DNA of 64,000 bases from Arthrobacter sp. ISL-48 (GTDB lineage: Bacteria > Actinomycetota > Actinomycetes > Actinomycetales > Micrococcaceae), in assembly GCF_018613805.1 (NCBI RefSeq), contig NZ_JAGGPL010000003.1, forward strand, positions 310,001 to 374,000, read 5' to 3'. Under the pieces are notes generated by a model. It saw only the letters and a list, made by a program, of their open reading frames with translations. It made no database searches and was not told the origin of the DNA. Shown piece after piece: positions 20,853 through 28,525 of this stretch. Positions within the stretch are counted from its first letter, which is position 1. The number at the start of each line of letters is the position of its first letter. Made by a program: the position numbers and the translations under genes.

Positions 20853-20933
20853 GGGTGATTTCCTCTGGATCTTCAGCTGGATGAAAGGCGACGCTTAGGA
20901 ACACTCGCCGGAGGGAAGGGTCTGGAAGCGGGA

Positions 20934-22214
20934 TTAGGCGGATTTGCGGCGCTTGGTCACGTGCGGGACCATGGTGGGCTCGGCTTTGCTCAGCACTACT
21001 GGTGCCGTGATGACCACGCTGGCGACGTCCTCGCGGCTGGGGAGGTCGAACATGACGGGGAGCAGGACTTCCTCCATGATGGCGCGCAGGCCGCGGGCGC
21101 CTGTGCCGCGCTCGAGGGCCTGGTCGGCAATGGCGTCCAGTGCGTCGTCGTCGAAGACCAGCTCCACACCGTCGATCTGGAACATCTTCTGGTATTGCTT
21201 GACCAGGGCGTTCTTTGGGGTGGAGAGGATCTGGATGAGGGCGTCGCGGTCCAGACTGGACACCGTTGTAATCACCGGAAGCCGGCCAATGAACTCGGGG
21301 ATAAGCCCGAACTTCAGCAGGTCCTCAGGCATGACGTCGCCGTAGGAGTCCATCTTGTTGCTGGCATCGTTGAGCGGGGCGCCGAATCCGATCCCCTTCC
21401 GCCCGGAGCGCGAACCGATGATCTCTTCCAGGCCTGCGAACGCGCCCGCCACGATGAACAGGACGTTGGTGGTGTCGATCTGGATGAATTCCTGGTGCGG
21501 GTGCTTGCGCCCGCCCTGAGGAGGGACCGAAGCAACTGTTCCTTCGAGGATTTTCAGGAGCGCTTGCTGCACGCCTTCACCGGAGACGTCACGGGTGATG
21601 GAAGGGTTCTCGCTCTTGCGGGAGATCTTGTCGATCTCGTCAATGTAGATAATGCCCTGCTCAGCCTTCTTGACGTCGTAGTCCGCCGCCTGGATGAGCT
21701 TAAGGAGGATGTTCTCCACATCCTCGCCCACATAACCGGCTTCGGTCAGGGCGGTAGCGTCGGCGACGGCGAAGGGGACGTTCAGCCGGCGGGCCAGGGT
21801 CTGCGCGAGGTAAGTCTTGCCGCAGCCGGTGGGGCCGATCAGGAGGATGTTGGACTTAGCGATCTCGACGTCGTCGTGGTGCCCGCCTTCGGCAAGGCTG
21901 CCGCTCTTCGGGGCGTGGCCGGCCTGGATCCGCTTGTAATGGTTGTAGACCGCGACCGCGAGGGAGCGTTTGGCAGGTTCCTGGCCGATGACGTATTCCT
22001 GCAGGAAGTCGAAGATTTCGCGGGGCTTTGGAAGCTCGAAACTCCCCAGATCGGCAACTTCCGCGAGCTCTTCCTCAATGATCTCGTTGCAGAGTTCAAT
22101 GCATTCGTCGCAGATATAGACACCGGGCCCGGCAATGAGCTTCCGCACCTGCTTCTGGCTCTTTCCGCAGAAAGAACACTTCAGCAGATCCGTGCTCTCG
22201 CCAATCCGAGCCAT
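20934..22214 (-). CDS. clpX: ATP-dependent Clp protease ATPase subunit ClpX
   Basis: AAA+ unfoldase that feeds substrates to ClpP. The 426 residues start with a C4 zinc-binding domain ([11 protein letters not shown] and CDECIELC). Next come Walker [13 protein letters not shown], Walker [11 protein letters not shown], the pore-loop region and the IGF-type ClpP-docking loop region ([10 protein letters not shown]). The C-terminal sensor-2 domain has [14 protein letters not shown]. The start has GGGG seven to ten bases upstream. It lies 180 bases beyond clpP2, separated by a terminator-like hairpin, so it probably has a promoter of its own. Confidence 0.97.
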   Translation of the reverse strand: MARIGESTDLLKCSFCGKSQKQVRKLIAGPGVYICDECIELCNEIIEEELAEVADLGSFELPKPREIFDFLQEYVIGQEPAKRSLAVAVYNHYKRIQAGHAPKSGSLAEGGHHDDVEIAKSNILLIGPTGCGKTYLAQTLARRLNVPFAVADATALTEAGYVGEDVENILLKLIQAADYDVKKAEQGIIYIDEIDKISRKSENPSITRDVSGEGVQQALLKILEGTVASVPPQGGRKHPHQEFIQIDTTNVLFIVAGAFAGLEEIIGSRSGRKGIGFGAPLNDASNKMDSYGDVMPEDLLKFGLIPEFIGRLPVITTVSSLDRDALIQILSTPKNALVKQYQKMFQIDGVELVFDDDALDAIADQALERGTGARGLRAIMEEVLLPVMFDLPSREDVASVVITAPVVLSKAEPTMVPHVTKRRKSA

Positions 22215-22338
22215 ATGTGAACCCCTTTAGTATCTTGCTGCCAGGCAGCTTTGCACCGTTGCTGGAATCTCAATCCGCCCTGGGAGGGCGGCGTGACAAC
22301 ATCCACTCTAGGTCACATTCGCTCCCAAGGGTGGAAAG

Positions 22339-22383
22339 CGAAGGCCGGAGCGGCCCAAATGAACTGGACCGCGCCGGCCTTCG
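22339..22383 (-). terminator. Hairpin after clpP2
   Basis: Perfect 10-bp outer arms (22339-22348 and 22374-22383) begin 10 bases beyond the clpP2 stop on the minus strand. It probably separates clpP1-clpP2 from clpX. A second small hairpin (22275-22291) lies in the clpX leader. Confidence 0.6.
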
Positions 22384-22393
22384 AAGAAGCCTG

Positions 22394-23053
22394 CTACCTG
22401 GTAATCGCCTGCGGCTTGATCTTCCGCGAATCAAGCACCTGGTCGATGAGGCCGTAGCTCATGGCCTCATCGGCTGTCAGGATCTTGTCGCGCTCAATGT
22501 CATTGTTGACCTGCTCAGAAGTACGCCCTGAGTGGTGCGCCAGAGTGTCCTCAAGCCACGAACGCATCCGCATGACTTCGGCCGCCTGGATCTCGAGGTC
22601 CGAGGCCTGTCCGCCCTGCCCGCCGGAAAGGGCCGGCTGGTGGATGAGGACCCGCGCGTTGGGCAGTGCAAGCCGCTTGCCGGGCGTGCCGGCCGCGAGG
22701 AGGACCGCGGCGGCGCTGGCGGCCTGGCCGAGGCAAACGGTCTGGATCTCCGGCCGGATGTACTGCATCGTGTCGTAGATCGCCGTCATGGCCGTGAAGG
22801 AACCACCTGGTGAGTTGATGTAGATGGTGATGTCGCGGTCCGGGTCGGTGGACTCCAGGACGAGCAACTGGGCCATGACGTCGTCAGCCGAGGCGTCATC
22901 TACCTGCACGCCGAGGAAAATGATGCGGTCCTCGAAGAGTTTGGTGTACGGGTCCTGGCGCTTGAAGCCATAAGGGGTGCGTTCCTCGAACTGCGGCAGC
23001 ACGTAACGGCTGGTGGGAAGGTTGCCGGCAGTCGATCCGAAGTTGTAGGTCAT
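22394..23053 (-). CDS. clpP2: ATP-dependent Clp protease proteolytic subunit (ClpP2-type)
   Basis: Serine peptidase subunit of the Clp complex. The start is placed at the ATG at 23053 ([10 protein letters not shown]), preceded by AGGAG at eight bases, giving 219 residues. Upstream frame is not conserved. The catalytic Ser lies in [11 protein letters not shown], the His in ARVLIHQP, and the IYINSPGGS strand is present. The AASAAA form of the nucleophile elbow is the one seen in actinobacterial ClpP2, which assembles with ClpP1 into a mixed tetradecamer. The gene follows clpP1 after 37 bases. Confidence 0.96.
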   Translation of the reverse strand: MTYNFGSTAGNLPTSRYVLPQFEERTPYGFKRQDPYTKLFEDRIIFLGVQVDDASADDVMAQLLVLESTDPDRDITIYINSPGGSFTAMTAIYDTMQYIRPEIQTVCLGQAASAAAVLLAAGTPGKRLALPNARVLIHQPALSGGQGGQASDLEIQAAEVMRMRSWLEDTLAHHSGRTSEQVNNDIERDKILTADEAMSYGLIDQVLDSRKIKPQAITR

Positions 23054-23090
23054 TTTTGTTGCTCCTGATCTAAGTGGTCTGAGTGCCGGG

Positions 23091-23741
23091 TCAGTTCTGG
23101 GATGCCGACTCGCCGGATGTCCCGTTGGCGGTTCCGCCACCGCCTGCCACAGAGCCGGCGTGGGCCGCAATCTTGTCAAAGAAGCCGTACTCGAGGGCTT
23201 CGGTGGCAGTGAACCACTTATCGCGGTCGTTGTCCTTGAGGATCGTGTCCACGGTCTGGCCGGTCTGATCGGCCGTCAGCTCTGCCATGACCTTCTTCAT
23301 GTGGAGGATCAGCTCGGCCTGGATCTTGATGTCCGAGGCCGTTCCGCCGATGCCGCCGGAGGGCTGGTGCATCAGGACTCGGGCATTGGGCGTGGCGTAG
23401 CGCTTGCCCTTGGTCCCTGAGGACAGCAGGAACTGCCCCATGGAAGCGGCGAGGCCGGTTGCTACGGTCACGACGTCATTCGGGATGAACTGCATGGTGT
23501 CGTAGATAGCCATGCCTGCCGTGACGGAGCCGCCCGGAGAGTTGATGTAGAGGTAGATGTCTTTGTCCGGGCTCTCGGCGGACAGAAGCAGCAGCTGCGA
23601 GCAGATGGCGTTTGCGTTGTCGTCGCGTACTTCAGAGCCGAGCCAGATGATCCGCTCCTTGAGGAGGCGGTTGTAGATGTAGTTGTCCTGGGCTGCTGGA
23701 TCGACGGTAGCCATCCGTGGGGCTTCTGCGTGCTGTGACAT
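23091..23741 (-). CDS. clpP1: ATP-dependent Clp protease proteolytic subunit (ClpP1-type)
   Basis: Partner peptidase subunit, 216 residues. The nucleophile elbow is [12 protein letters not shown] (Ser), with His in [11 protein letters not shown] and Asp further on. [21 protein letters not shown] is the standard ClpP core. A Gly/Ala-rich C-terminal tail ([16 protein letters not shown]) is probably flexible. It is co-transcribed with clpP2. About 100 bases upstream is a perfect GTTCGC-N5-GCG site, the ClgR operator pattern known from actinobacterial clp promoters. Confidence 0.96.
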   Translation of the reverse strand: MSQHAEAPRMATVDPAAQDNYIYNRLLKERIIWLGSEVRDDNANAICSQLLLLSAESPDKDIYLYINSPGGSVTAGMAIYDTMQFIPNDVVTVATGLAASMGQFLLSSGTKGKRYATPNARVLMHQPSGGIGGTASDIKIQAELILHMKKVMAELTADQTGQTVDTILKDNDRDKWFTATEALEYGFFDKIAAHAGSVAGGGGTANGTSGESASQN

Positions 23742-23837
23742 GTGTACTTACCTCTCGCTGGTGACGGTGACATCACTGAACTTCACTACTTGGACACTAA
23801 CCGTTTTGGAGGTCGAATTGTTCGCCGGAATCGCGCT

Positions 23838-23851
23838 GTTCGCTGACGGCG
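23838..23851. promoter_or_regulatory. Putative ClgR operator for clpP1-clpP2
   Basis: The plus strand reads GTTCGCTGACGGCG, an exact fit to the GTTCGC-N5-GCG sequence reported for the ClgR activator in Streptomyces and Corynebacterium. It lies about 100 bases upstream of the clpP1 start, the expected position for an activator site. No clgR gene is in the window. Confidence 0.6.
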
Positions 23852-23885
23852 CACGATCCCGGGAAGCGGCCCGTTAAAGCAGGCA

Positions 23886-23911
23886 GCCCCCGGACCGGTA
23901 GGTCCAGGGGC
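23886..23911 (-). terminator. tig terminator hairpin
   Basis: Eleven-bp arms with one mismatch (23886-23896 and 23901-23911) around a GGTA loop, 27 bases beyond the tig stop on the minus strand. It is followed by GCTGCCTGCTTTAA. Confidence 0.65.
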
Positions 23912-23938
23912 CGCCGTGCTGGCAATGCCGGAGGCGTC

Positions 23939-25336
23939 TTAGAACTTCACGGCCGCAGGATCGTCATTCGGAACGGTCGAGTCTGTTGCGTCTTCTGCAG
24001 AGTCCTCGGCAGCTTCAGCCTCAACGACTGGAGCCTCTTCTTCGCCACCGGGGCGGACGAAGTCGCTGAGGTCTACGGTGTTCCCGGCGGTGTCTGTTAC
24101 GGTCGCCTGGCCGAGCACAACAGCCAGCGCCTTGCGGCGGCGGACCTCCGAGACCATCATGGGAACCTGGCCGCTCTGGTCGATGATCTGCGCGAACTGG
24201 TTCGGGTCCATGCCGTACTGGCTGGCAGTGCTGACGATGTAGTCGATCAGCTCGTTCTGGCTGACATTGACTTCTTCCTTTTCAGCGATGGCGTCAAGGA
24301 TGATCTCATTCTGGAAGGCGCGGGCGGTGTTGGCCTTGACCTCTTCGCGGTGCTCTTCGGTGTCGTGCTCGCCTTCGCCGTGGTCGTTGCCCTCTTTGAA
24401 GTGGGCTTCGAGCTGCTCTTCCACTACGGAGTCCGGAACCGGAACCTCAACAAGTTCGACGAGCTTGTCAAGGACCTTGTCGCGGGCCTCTACGCCCTGT
24501 TCAACGATCTTGGAGTCAGCAGCCTGCTTGGCCAGGTCCTCACGGAGCTCAGCAAGGGTGTCAAACTCGGACGCCAGCTGGGCGAAGTCGTCGTCCGCCT
24601 CGGGGAGTTCGCGCTCCTTGACGGCCTTCACAACCACCTTGACCTGGGAGGCCTCGCCTGCGTGGTCGCCGCCCACCAGGGTGGTGTCGAAGATGGCGTC
24701 CTCATCCACGCTCAGACCCGTGACGGCCTCGTCCAGGCCCTCAAGCATGGTGCCGGCACCTACCTGGTAGGACAGGCCGGAAGCGGAATCGACCTCGGCG
24801 CCGTCAACGGTCGCGGTGATGTCGATCGTCAGGAAGTCGCCATCGGCTGCCGGGCGGTCCACGGACTTGAGCGTGCCGAAGCGGCCGCGCAGCTCGTCAA
24901 GTGCTTTGTCCACGTCCTCGTCGGAGGATTCAGCCGCCGCAACCTCAACCGTGATGCCGGCGTAGTCAGGCAGTTCGATTTCGGGGCGGACATCAACTTC
25001 TGCGTGGAACTTGAGTTCACCATCGGTGGACGTGGGGTCCGGAACCTCGGTGATCTCAACCTCGGGGCGGCTCAGGGGACGAATGCCGGATTCCTGCACC
25101 GCTGCCTGGTACCAGCCGTTGAGGCCTTCGTTGATGGCGGTCTCCAAAACGTAGCCGCGGCCCACGCGCTGGTCGATCAGCTTGGACGGGACCTTGCCCT
25201 TACGGAACCCAGGGACCTGGATCTGCGAAGCAACAGTCTTGTATGCCTCGTCGATGCTGGGCTTCAATTCCTCAAAGGGGACCTCAACATTGAGCTTGAC
25301 CCGCGTGGGGGTGAGGTTCTCGACAGCGCTCTTCAC
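23939..25336 (-). CDS. tig: Trigger factor (ribosome-bound chaperone)
   Basis: Ribosome-associated folding chaperone with peptidyl-prolyl isomerase activity. The 465-residue product has the N-terminal ribosome-binding domain with the signature GFRKGKVP (residues about 44-51). An FKBP-like domain follows at about 155-240 ([14 protein letters not shown]), then a helical C-terminal chaperone domain and an acidic tail rich in Glu and Ala. The start is GTG (25336) with AGGAG ten bases upstream. It lies directly upstream of clpP1-clpP2, an order conserved in many bacteria that links folding with proteolysis. Confidence 0.97.
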   Translation of the reverse strand: MKSAVENLTPTRVKLNVEVPFEELKPSIDEAYKTVASQIQVPGFRKGKVPSKLIDQRVGRGYVLETAINEGLNGWYQAAVQESGIRPLSRPEVEITEVPDPTSTDGELKFHAEVDVRPEIELPDYAGITVEVAAAESSDEDVDKALDELRGRFGTLKSVDRPAADGDFLTIDITATVDGAEVDSASGLSYQVGAGTMLEGLDEAVTGLSVDEDAIFDTTLVGGDHAGEASQVKVVVKAVKERELPEADDDFAQLASEFDTLAELREDLAKQAADSKIVEQGVEARDKVLDKLVELVEVPVPDSVVEEQLEAHFKEGNDHGEGEHDTEEHREEVKANTARAFQNEIILDAIAEKEEVNVSQNELIDYIVSTASQYGMDPNQFAQIIDQSGQVPMMVSEVRRRKALAVVLGQATVTDTAGNTVDLSDFVRPGGEEEAPVVEAEAAEDSAEDATDSTVPNDDPAAVKF

Positions 25337-25417
25337 GGTCTAAGTACTCCTGGGATTGTGGGATGGGTTTCTGCAAACGCAATGTTCTGTCCAGGCCGTA
25401 GGGTCCGGGCCGCAGAG

Positions 25418-25492
25418 TCGGGGTGACAGGATTTGAACCTGCGACTTCCTGCTCCCAAAGCAGGCGCTCTAGCCAAGCTGAGCTACACCCCG
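25418..25492 (-). tRNA. tRNA-Pro (anticodon TGG)
   Basis: A complete cloverleaf reads on the minus strand: acceptor CGGGGTG / CACCCCG, D-arm GCTC...GAGC, anticodon stem CCTGC / GCAGG with loop TTTGGGA, and T-arm with TTCAAAT. The discriminator is A. The CCA end is not encoded. Confidence 0.97.
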
Positions 25493-25624
25493 TAAGTGCA
25501 CAGGCAAGTCTACGGCCATATCGGCCGTGTTTGCACATTTGACACGTGGGGCATGGATTAGGTTTAGTTATACCCGGCTTGAACAGCCAGCCCGAAAGAA
25601 CGCGGTAACTACTGCGATTCTCTC

Positions 25625-25695
25625 GGGGACGTAGCTTAATGGTAAAGCCTCAGTCTTCCAAACTGATTACGCGGGTTCGATTCCCGTCGTCCCCT
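25625..25695 (+). tRNA. tRNA-Gly (anticodon TCC)
   Basis: Cloverleaf with acceptor GGGGACG / CGTCCCC, anticodon loop CTTCCAA and T-arm GCGGGTTCGATTCCCGT. CCA is not encoded. A strong terminator follows six bases later. Confidence 0.97.
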
Positions 25696-25700
25696 CCGCC

Positions 25701-25737
25701 AAGGAAGGGCCCCAGCGAGGGGCCCTTCCTTTTGTTT
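25701..25737 (+). terminator. Intrinsic terminator of tRNA-Gly
   Basis: Perfect 13-bp stem (25701-25713 with 25719-25731, loop AGCGA) followed by a T-rich tract (TTGTTTATT), a classical rho-independent terminator. Confidence 0.93.
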
Positions 25738-25784
25738 ATTCTCCTGCTGTCAGTTCTGCTGCCGGCTGTTAATTCTGTTGGCAG

Positions 25785-26675
25785 CTATTTCTGTTGGCAG
25801 GCCGGGCACCAGTAGAGCTTCCGGCCGACGAGCTCCGTCAGTGCCACTGGCCCGGCGCAGACCCTGCACGGCAGCCCCTGCCTTTTGTAGACGTAATGCG
25901 CTTCATCACCACCCGGCAAGGCGGCGCCCGCTTCCCAGTACTCCGACGGCGTGCTGATGATCCGTCCGTCGCGGACCCCGTCGGACATAAGTGTTGCAGT
26001 GTCCTCCCAGAGGAGTTCCGCAGCCGCGCGGGACAGAGCGTTGCCCGCCAGCCACGGATCGAGCCGCTGCCGGAACAGCACTTCGGCCCGGTAGACGTTT
26101 CCGACGCCGGCAATCACCTTCTGGTCCATCAGCAGGGCCGCAATCGGGGTCTTCCGGGACTGCAGTCCCGCCACAAAACGGGCCCGGTCCGACGGGAGGT
26201 TACGGAGCGGATCCGGCCCCAGCCGGGCCAGTACCGCCTCCGCGTCCGTCTCGGTAATCGCCGCACAGGTGGTGGCGCCGCGCAGGTCTGCCCAGCCGTG
26301 CCCACTGACCAGTCGGACACGGACGGCACCCCTCGGGGCGGGCGGGCCGGAGTACCCTGTCCCGGGGCCGCCGTCGAACGCCTCCCGCTCCCCCACCCTT
26401 CTGGGGGCGCCAATGCTGGACGCGCCACGGAAGGTGGCGTCGCCGCCGAAATCCCAGGCACCGTAGAGCCCGAGGTGGATGTGCAGCACCATTGCATGGT
26501 CGAAATGCAGGAAGAGGTGCTTGCCATGGGCTCGGGAGTCCACCAGCGTGTGGCCGTCCAGCAGCGCGGCACCGGCGGCAAACCGGCCCTGCGGGCTGGT
26601 GACGGAAAGTCTTTCGCCCGTGAAGACGTCGCCAAACTGCTGTGCAAGGCGCCGTATCGAGTGCCCTTCCGGCAC
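25785..26675 (-). CDS. Fpg/Nei-family DNA glycosylase (endonuclease VIII type)
   Basis: Base-excision repair glycosylase/AP lyase for oxidised bases. The 296-residue product begins PEGHSIRRLA after the initiator, giving the catalytic N-terminal Pro and Glu of the family. PEGH rather than PELPE points to the Nei subgroup. The helix-two-turn-helix segment VIAGVGNVYRAEVLF contains the conserved Gly-Asn. The C-terminal zinc finger is CRVCAGPVALTELV...WCPACQQK, with all four cysteines. The GTG start overlaps the rpiB stop by one base (TAGTG), so the two genes form an operon. Confidence 0.93.
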   Translation of the reverse strand: MPEGHSIRRLAQQFGDVFTGERLSVTSPQGRFAAGAALLDGHTLVDSRAHGKHLFLHFDHAMVLHIHLGLYGAWDFGGDATFRGASSIGAPRRVGEREAFDGGPGTGYSGPPAPRGAVRVRLVSGHGWADLRGATTCAAITETDAEAVLARLGPDPLRNLPSDRARFVAGLQSRKTPIAALLMDQKVIAGVGNVYRAEVLFRQRLDPWLAGNALSRAAAELLWEDTATLMSDGVRDGRIISTPSEYWEAGAALPGGDEAHYVYKRQGLPCRVCAGPVALTELVGRKLYWCPACQQK

Positions 26676-27169
26676 TATTCGATGACCTCGCCGGTGGTTT
26701 CATAGGCGGCAATCTTGCCGATCCGGCGGACGTGGCGTTCGTCGTTGCTGAACGGTTCCGCCAGGAAGGCCTCGATCAGTGTGGTGGCTTCCTCCACCGT
26801 GTGCTGGCGGCCGCCCACGGCGATGACATTGGCATCGTTGTGCTCCCGGGCGAGGGTGGCGGTGGAGTGGTTCCAGGCGAGGGCGGCGCGGACCCCCTTG
26901 ACCTTGTTGGCGGCGATCTGCTCGCCGTTGCCCGAGCCGCCGAGCACGATTCCGAGGGCGTGGATGCCGGCCCGCTGGTCGGCCACGACAGCGAGCGCGG
27001 CGTTGATGCAGAAGGACGGGTAGTCATCCTGGGCGTCGTAGACCTTGGGCCCGTGGTCCACCACGTCGTAACCCTTGGCCGTGAGGTGGCTGACCAGGTG
27101 GGCGCTGAGCTCCATCCCTGCATGGTCGGTGGCGATGTGGACCCGCGGGAACGCAGGGGAAGAAGTCAC
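26675..27169 (-). CDS. rpiB: Ribose-5-phosphate isomerase B
   Basis: Interconverts ribose 5-phosphate and ribulose 5-phosphate in the pentose phosphate pathway. The 164-residue RpiB/LacAB-fold protein has HIATDHAGMELSAHL at the N-terminus, GIVLGGSGNGEQIAANKVKG (phosphate and substrate loop) and LAWNHSTATLAREHNDANV. The active-site Cys of the E. coli form is replaced by Ser in GGSGNG; I recall an acidic catalytic residue in actinobacterial RpiB, but did not confirm it here. The GTG start is at 27169. It is coupled to the downstream glycosylase. Confidence 0.95.
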   Translation of the reverse strand: MTSSPAFPRVHIATDHAGMELSAHLVSHLTAKGYDVVDHGPKVYDAQDDYPSFCINAALAVVADQRAGIHALGIVLGGSGNGEQIAANKVKGVRAALAWNHSTATLAREHNDANVIAVGGRQHTVEEATTLIEAFLAEPFSNDERHVRRIGKIAAYETTGEVIE

Positions 27170-27340
27170 GACAGTATCCGTTCGGTTTTGAGCGCTAGTG
27201 GCCAGCGGGGGCTGGTTCAGGCCAGGGTCAGATCAACACGGACAAGGATACTAGGGTGCAGGAATATTGGGACGCAGCAGTATCTGGACCGCTTTGCCAG
27301 GCCTGCGTTATCAGTACTGCCTCGTCACAACGGCGCAGCG

Positions 27341-28360
27341 TCAGGAATCAGGCTCACCGGCCGCAGTGCCGGTGGCACCGCTGCGGCGGGCCCTAGCGGC
27401 CACGCGGGTGAGGACCTCTGCGAGCCTGGCAGCCGTTGCCGGGCTGCCGCCGCTCACTGCGAGCCTCTGCCCATCCGTTTTGCGCACGACGACGGCGGGC
27501 CCGCTGCTGACGAGCATCGCCGCGGTGCCGCTGTGGTTCCGGTAGCCCCACCCTCCGTAGTCCGCAGCACGGACGTCGGAGGCGTTTGCGGCGGAAATGG
27601 CCGCCGCCGGCACATGCATGACCGGCACCACGCCTGCTACCAGCACACGCAGGCCGCTGCGGTCGGCCTTGACTCGGGCGCACAGGAACGCTGCAGCGAC
27701 AACTGCCAGGACCACCAGCAAGGCGCCAACCCAAGGCAAGGCTATGGAGATCAGGGCAGCCGGGAACACGCTGGCAACGGCGATCATGACGAAGACGGAG
27801 CTGCGCGCATGCACCCAAAGCCGGATGGTGTCCTCCGGGAGTTCGGGATCGAGCTCCCGGATAACGGCCTGCTGGAATGCCCGGTCGTCCTCGGGCGTCC
27901 ATTGCCTGTCCGCCTTGAAAACGAAGCCCATGATCACACCCAGCGATACCGCAGCGCCGCTTCCCAGCGCAAGCACCGTGAGGTCCAGGCGGGACTGCCG
28001 CGCATCTGGAAGTCCGGTTTGTCCCACCAGCCCGGCAGCCAGGACACTGGTGAGGAAGAGGCACAGGAATAGCCCTGCGCCCATCATGACCCTGCGCATC
28101 ATGGCAGGCCGGGAAACGGGGACCGCCTGCGACAGGACAAGCCAGCCCGCGGCCACGATAACCAGCGCGCCGCCAGCCGCATAGGTGGCGAAGGGAGCGA
28201 AGGCGGCACCGCCGCCGTCCGTCCAGCTGATTGCCAGCGGCTCCGGAAGGTTGGGGCGCAACAACGAAGCGCAGAACACGAAAGCCGCGGCCAGCACCAC
28301 GGGAAACCCCACTGCGAACCGCAGCGCCTTGGCATCCACCGCATCACGGAACTTTCCCAT
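27341..28360 (-). CDS. DUF1648-domain membrane protein
   Basis: Multi-pass membrane protein of 339 residues and unknown function. A DUF1648-like segment lies near the N-terminus (PEPLAISWTDGGGA after the first helix, where the family usually has a P-x-H/SW-x-x-x-G pattern). Further hydrophobic helices occur near 55-80, 90-112, 128-148, 190-215 and 215-235. The C-terminal third is soluble and hydrophilic, with GGWGYRNHSGTAAMLVSSG, similar to soluble parts of SdpI-like proteins. DUF1648 proteins are sometimes linked to peptide-toxin immunity, but no toxin gene is nearby. It is divergent from pepN. Confidence 0.75.
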   Translation of the reverse strand: MGKFRDAVDAKALRFAVGFPVVLAAAFVFCASLLRPNLPEPLAISWTDGGGAAFAPFATYAAGGALVIVAAGWLVLSQAVPVSRPAMMRRVMMGAGLFLCLFLTSVLAAGLVGQTGLPDARQSRLDLTVLALGSGAAVSLGVIMGFVFKADRQWTPEDDRAFQQAVIRELDPELPEDTIRLWVHARSSVFVMIAVASVFPAALISIALPWVGALLVVLAVVAAAFLCARVKADRSGLRVLVAGVVPVMHVPAAAISAANASDVRAADYGGWGYRNHSGTAAMLVSSGPAVVVRKTDGQRLAVSGGSPATAARLAEVLTRVAARARRSGATGTAAGEPDS

Positions 28361-28525
28361 GCATTAACGCTACTCCCCGGCGCGGGCGCCAGTCCCGCAG
28401 CATTTGCGCACGATCCCGATGTGATCCGCGCAACTTGCCAACCGGCCATGAAGTGAAAGAATGTTTTCACAGTGCCGGCGCAGGCCGCTGCCCGCCGGCA
28501 ACCGCAAACCTTCTGGAGGCACCAC

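Noticed and set aside
20961..22220. Open frame of 419 codons opposite clpX
   Set aside because: Mirror frame of a highly conserved gene, with no protein features of its own.
25418..25737. Genomic-island insertion at the tRNA-Pro/tRNA-Gly pair
   Set aside because: No integrase, direct repeat or foreign genes follow. Both sides continue with ordinary core genes.
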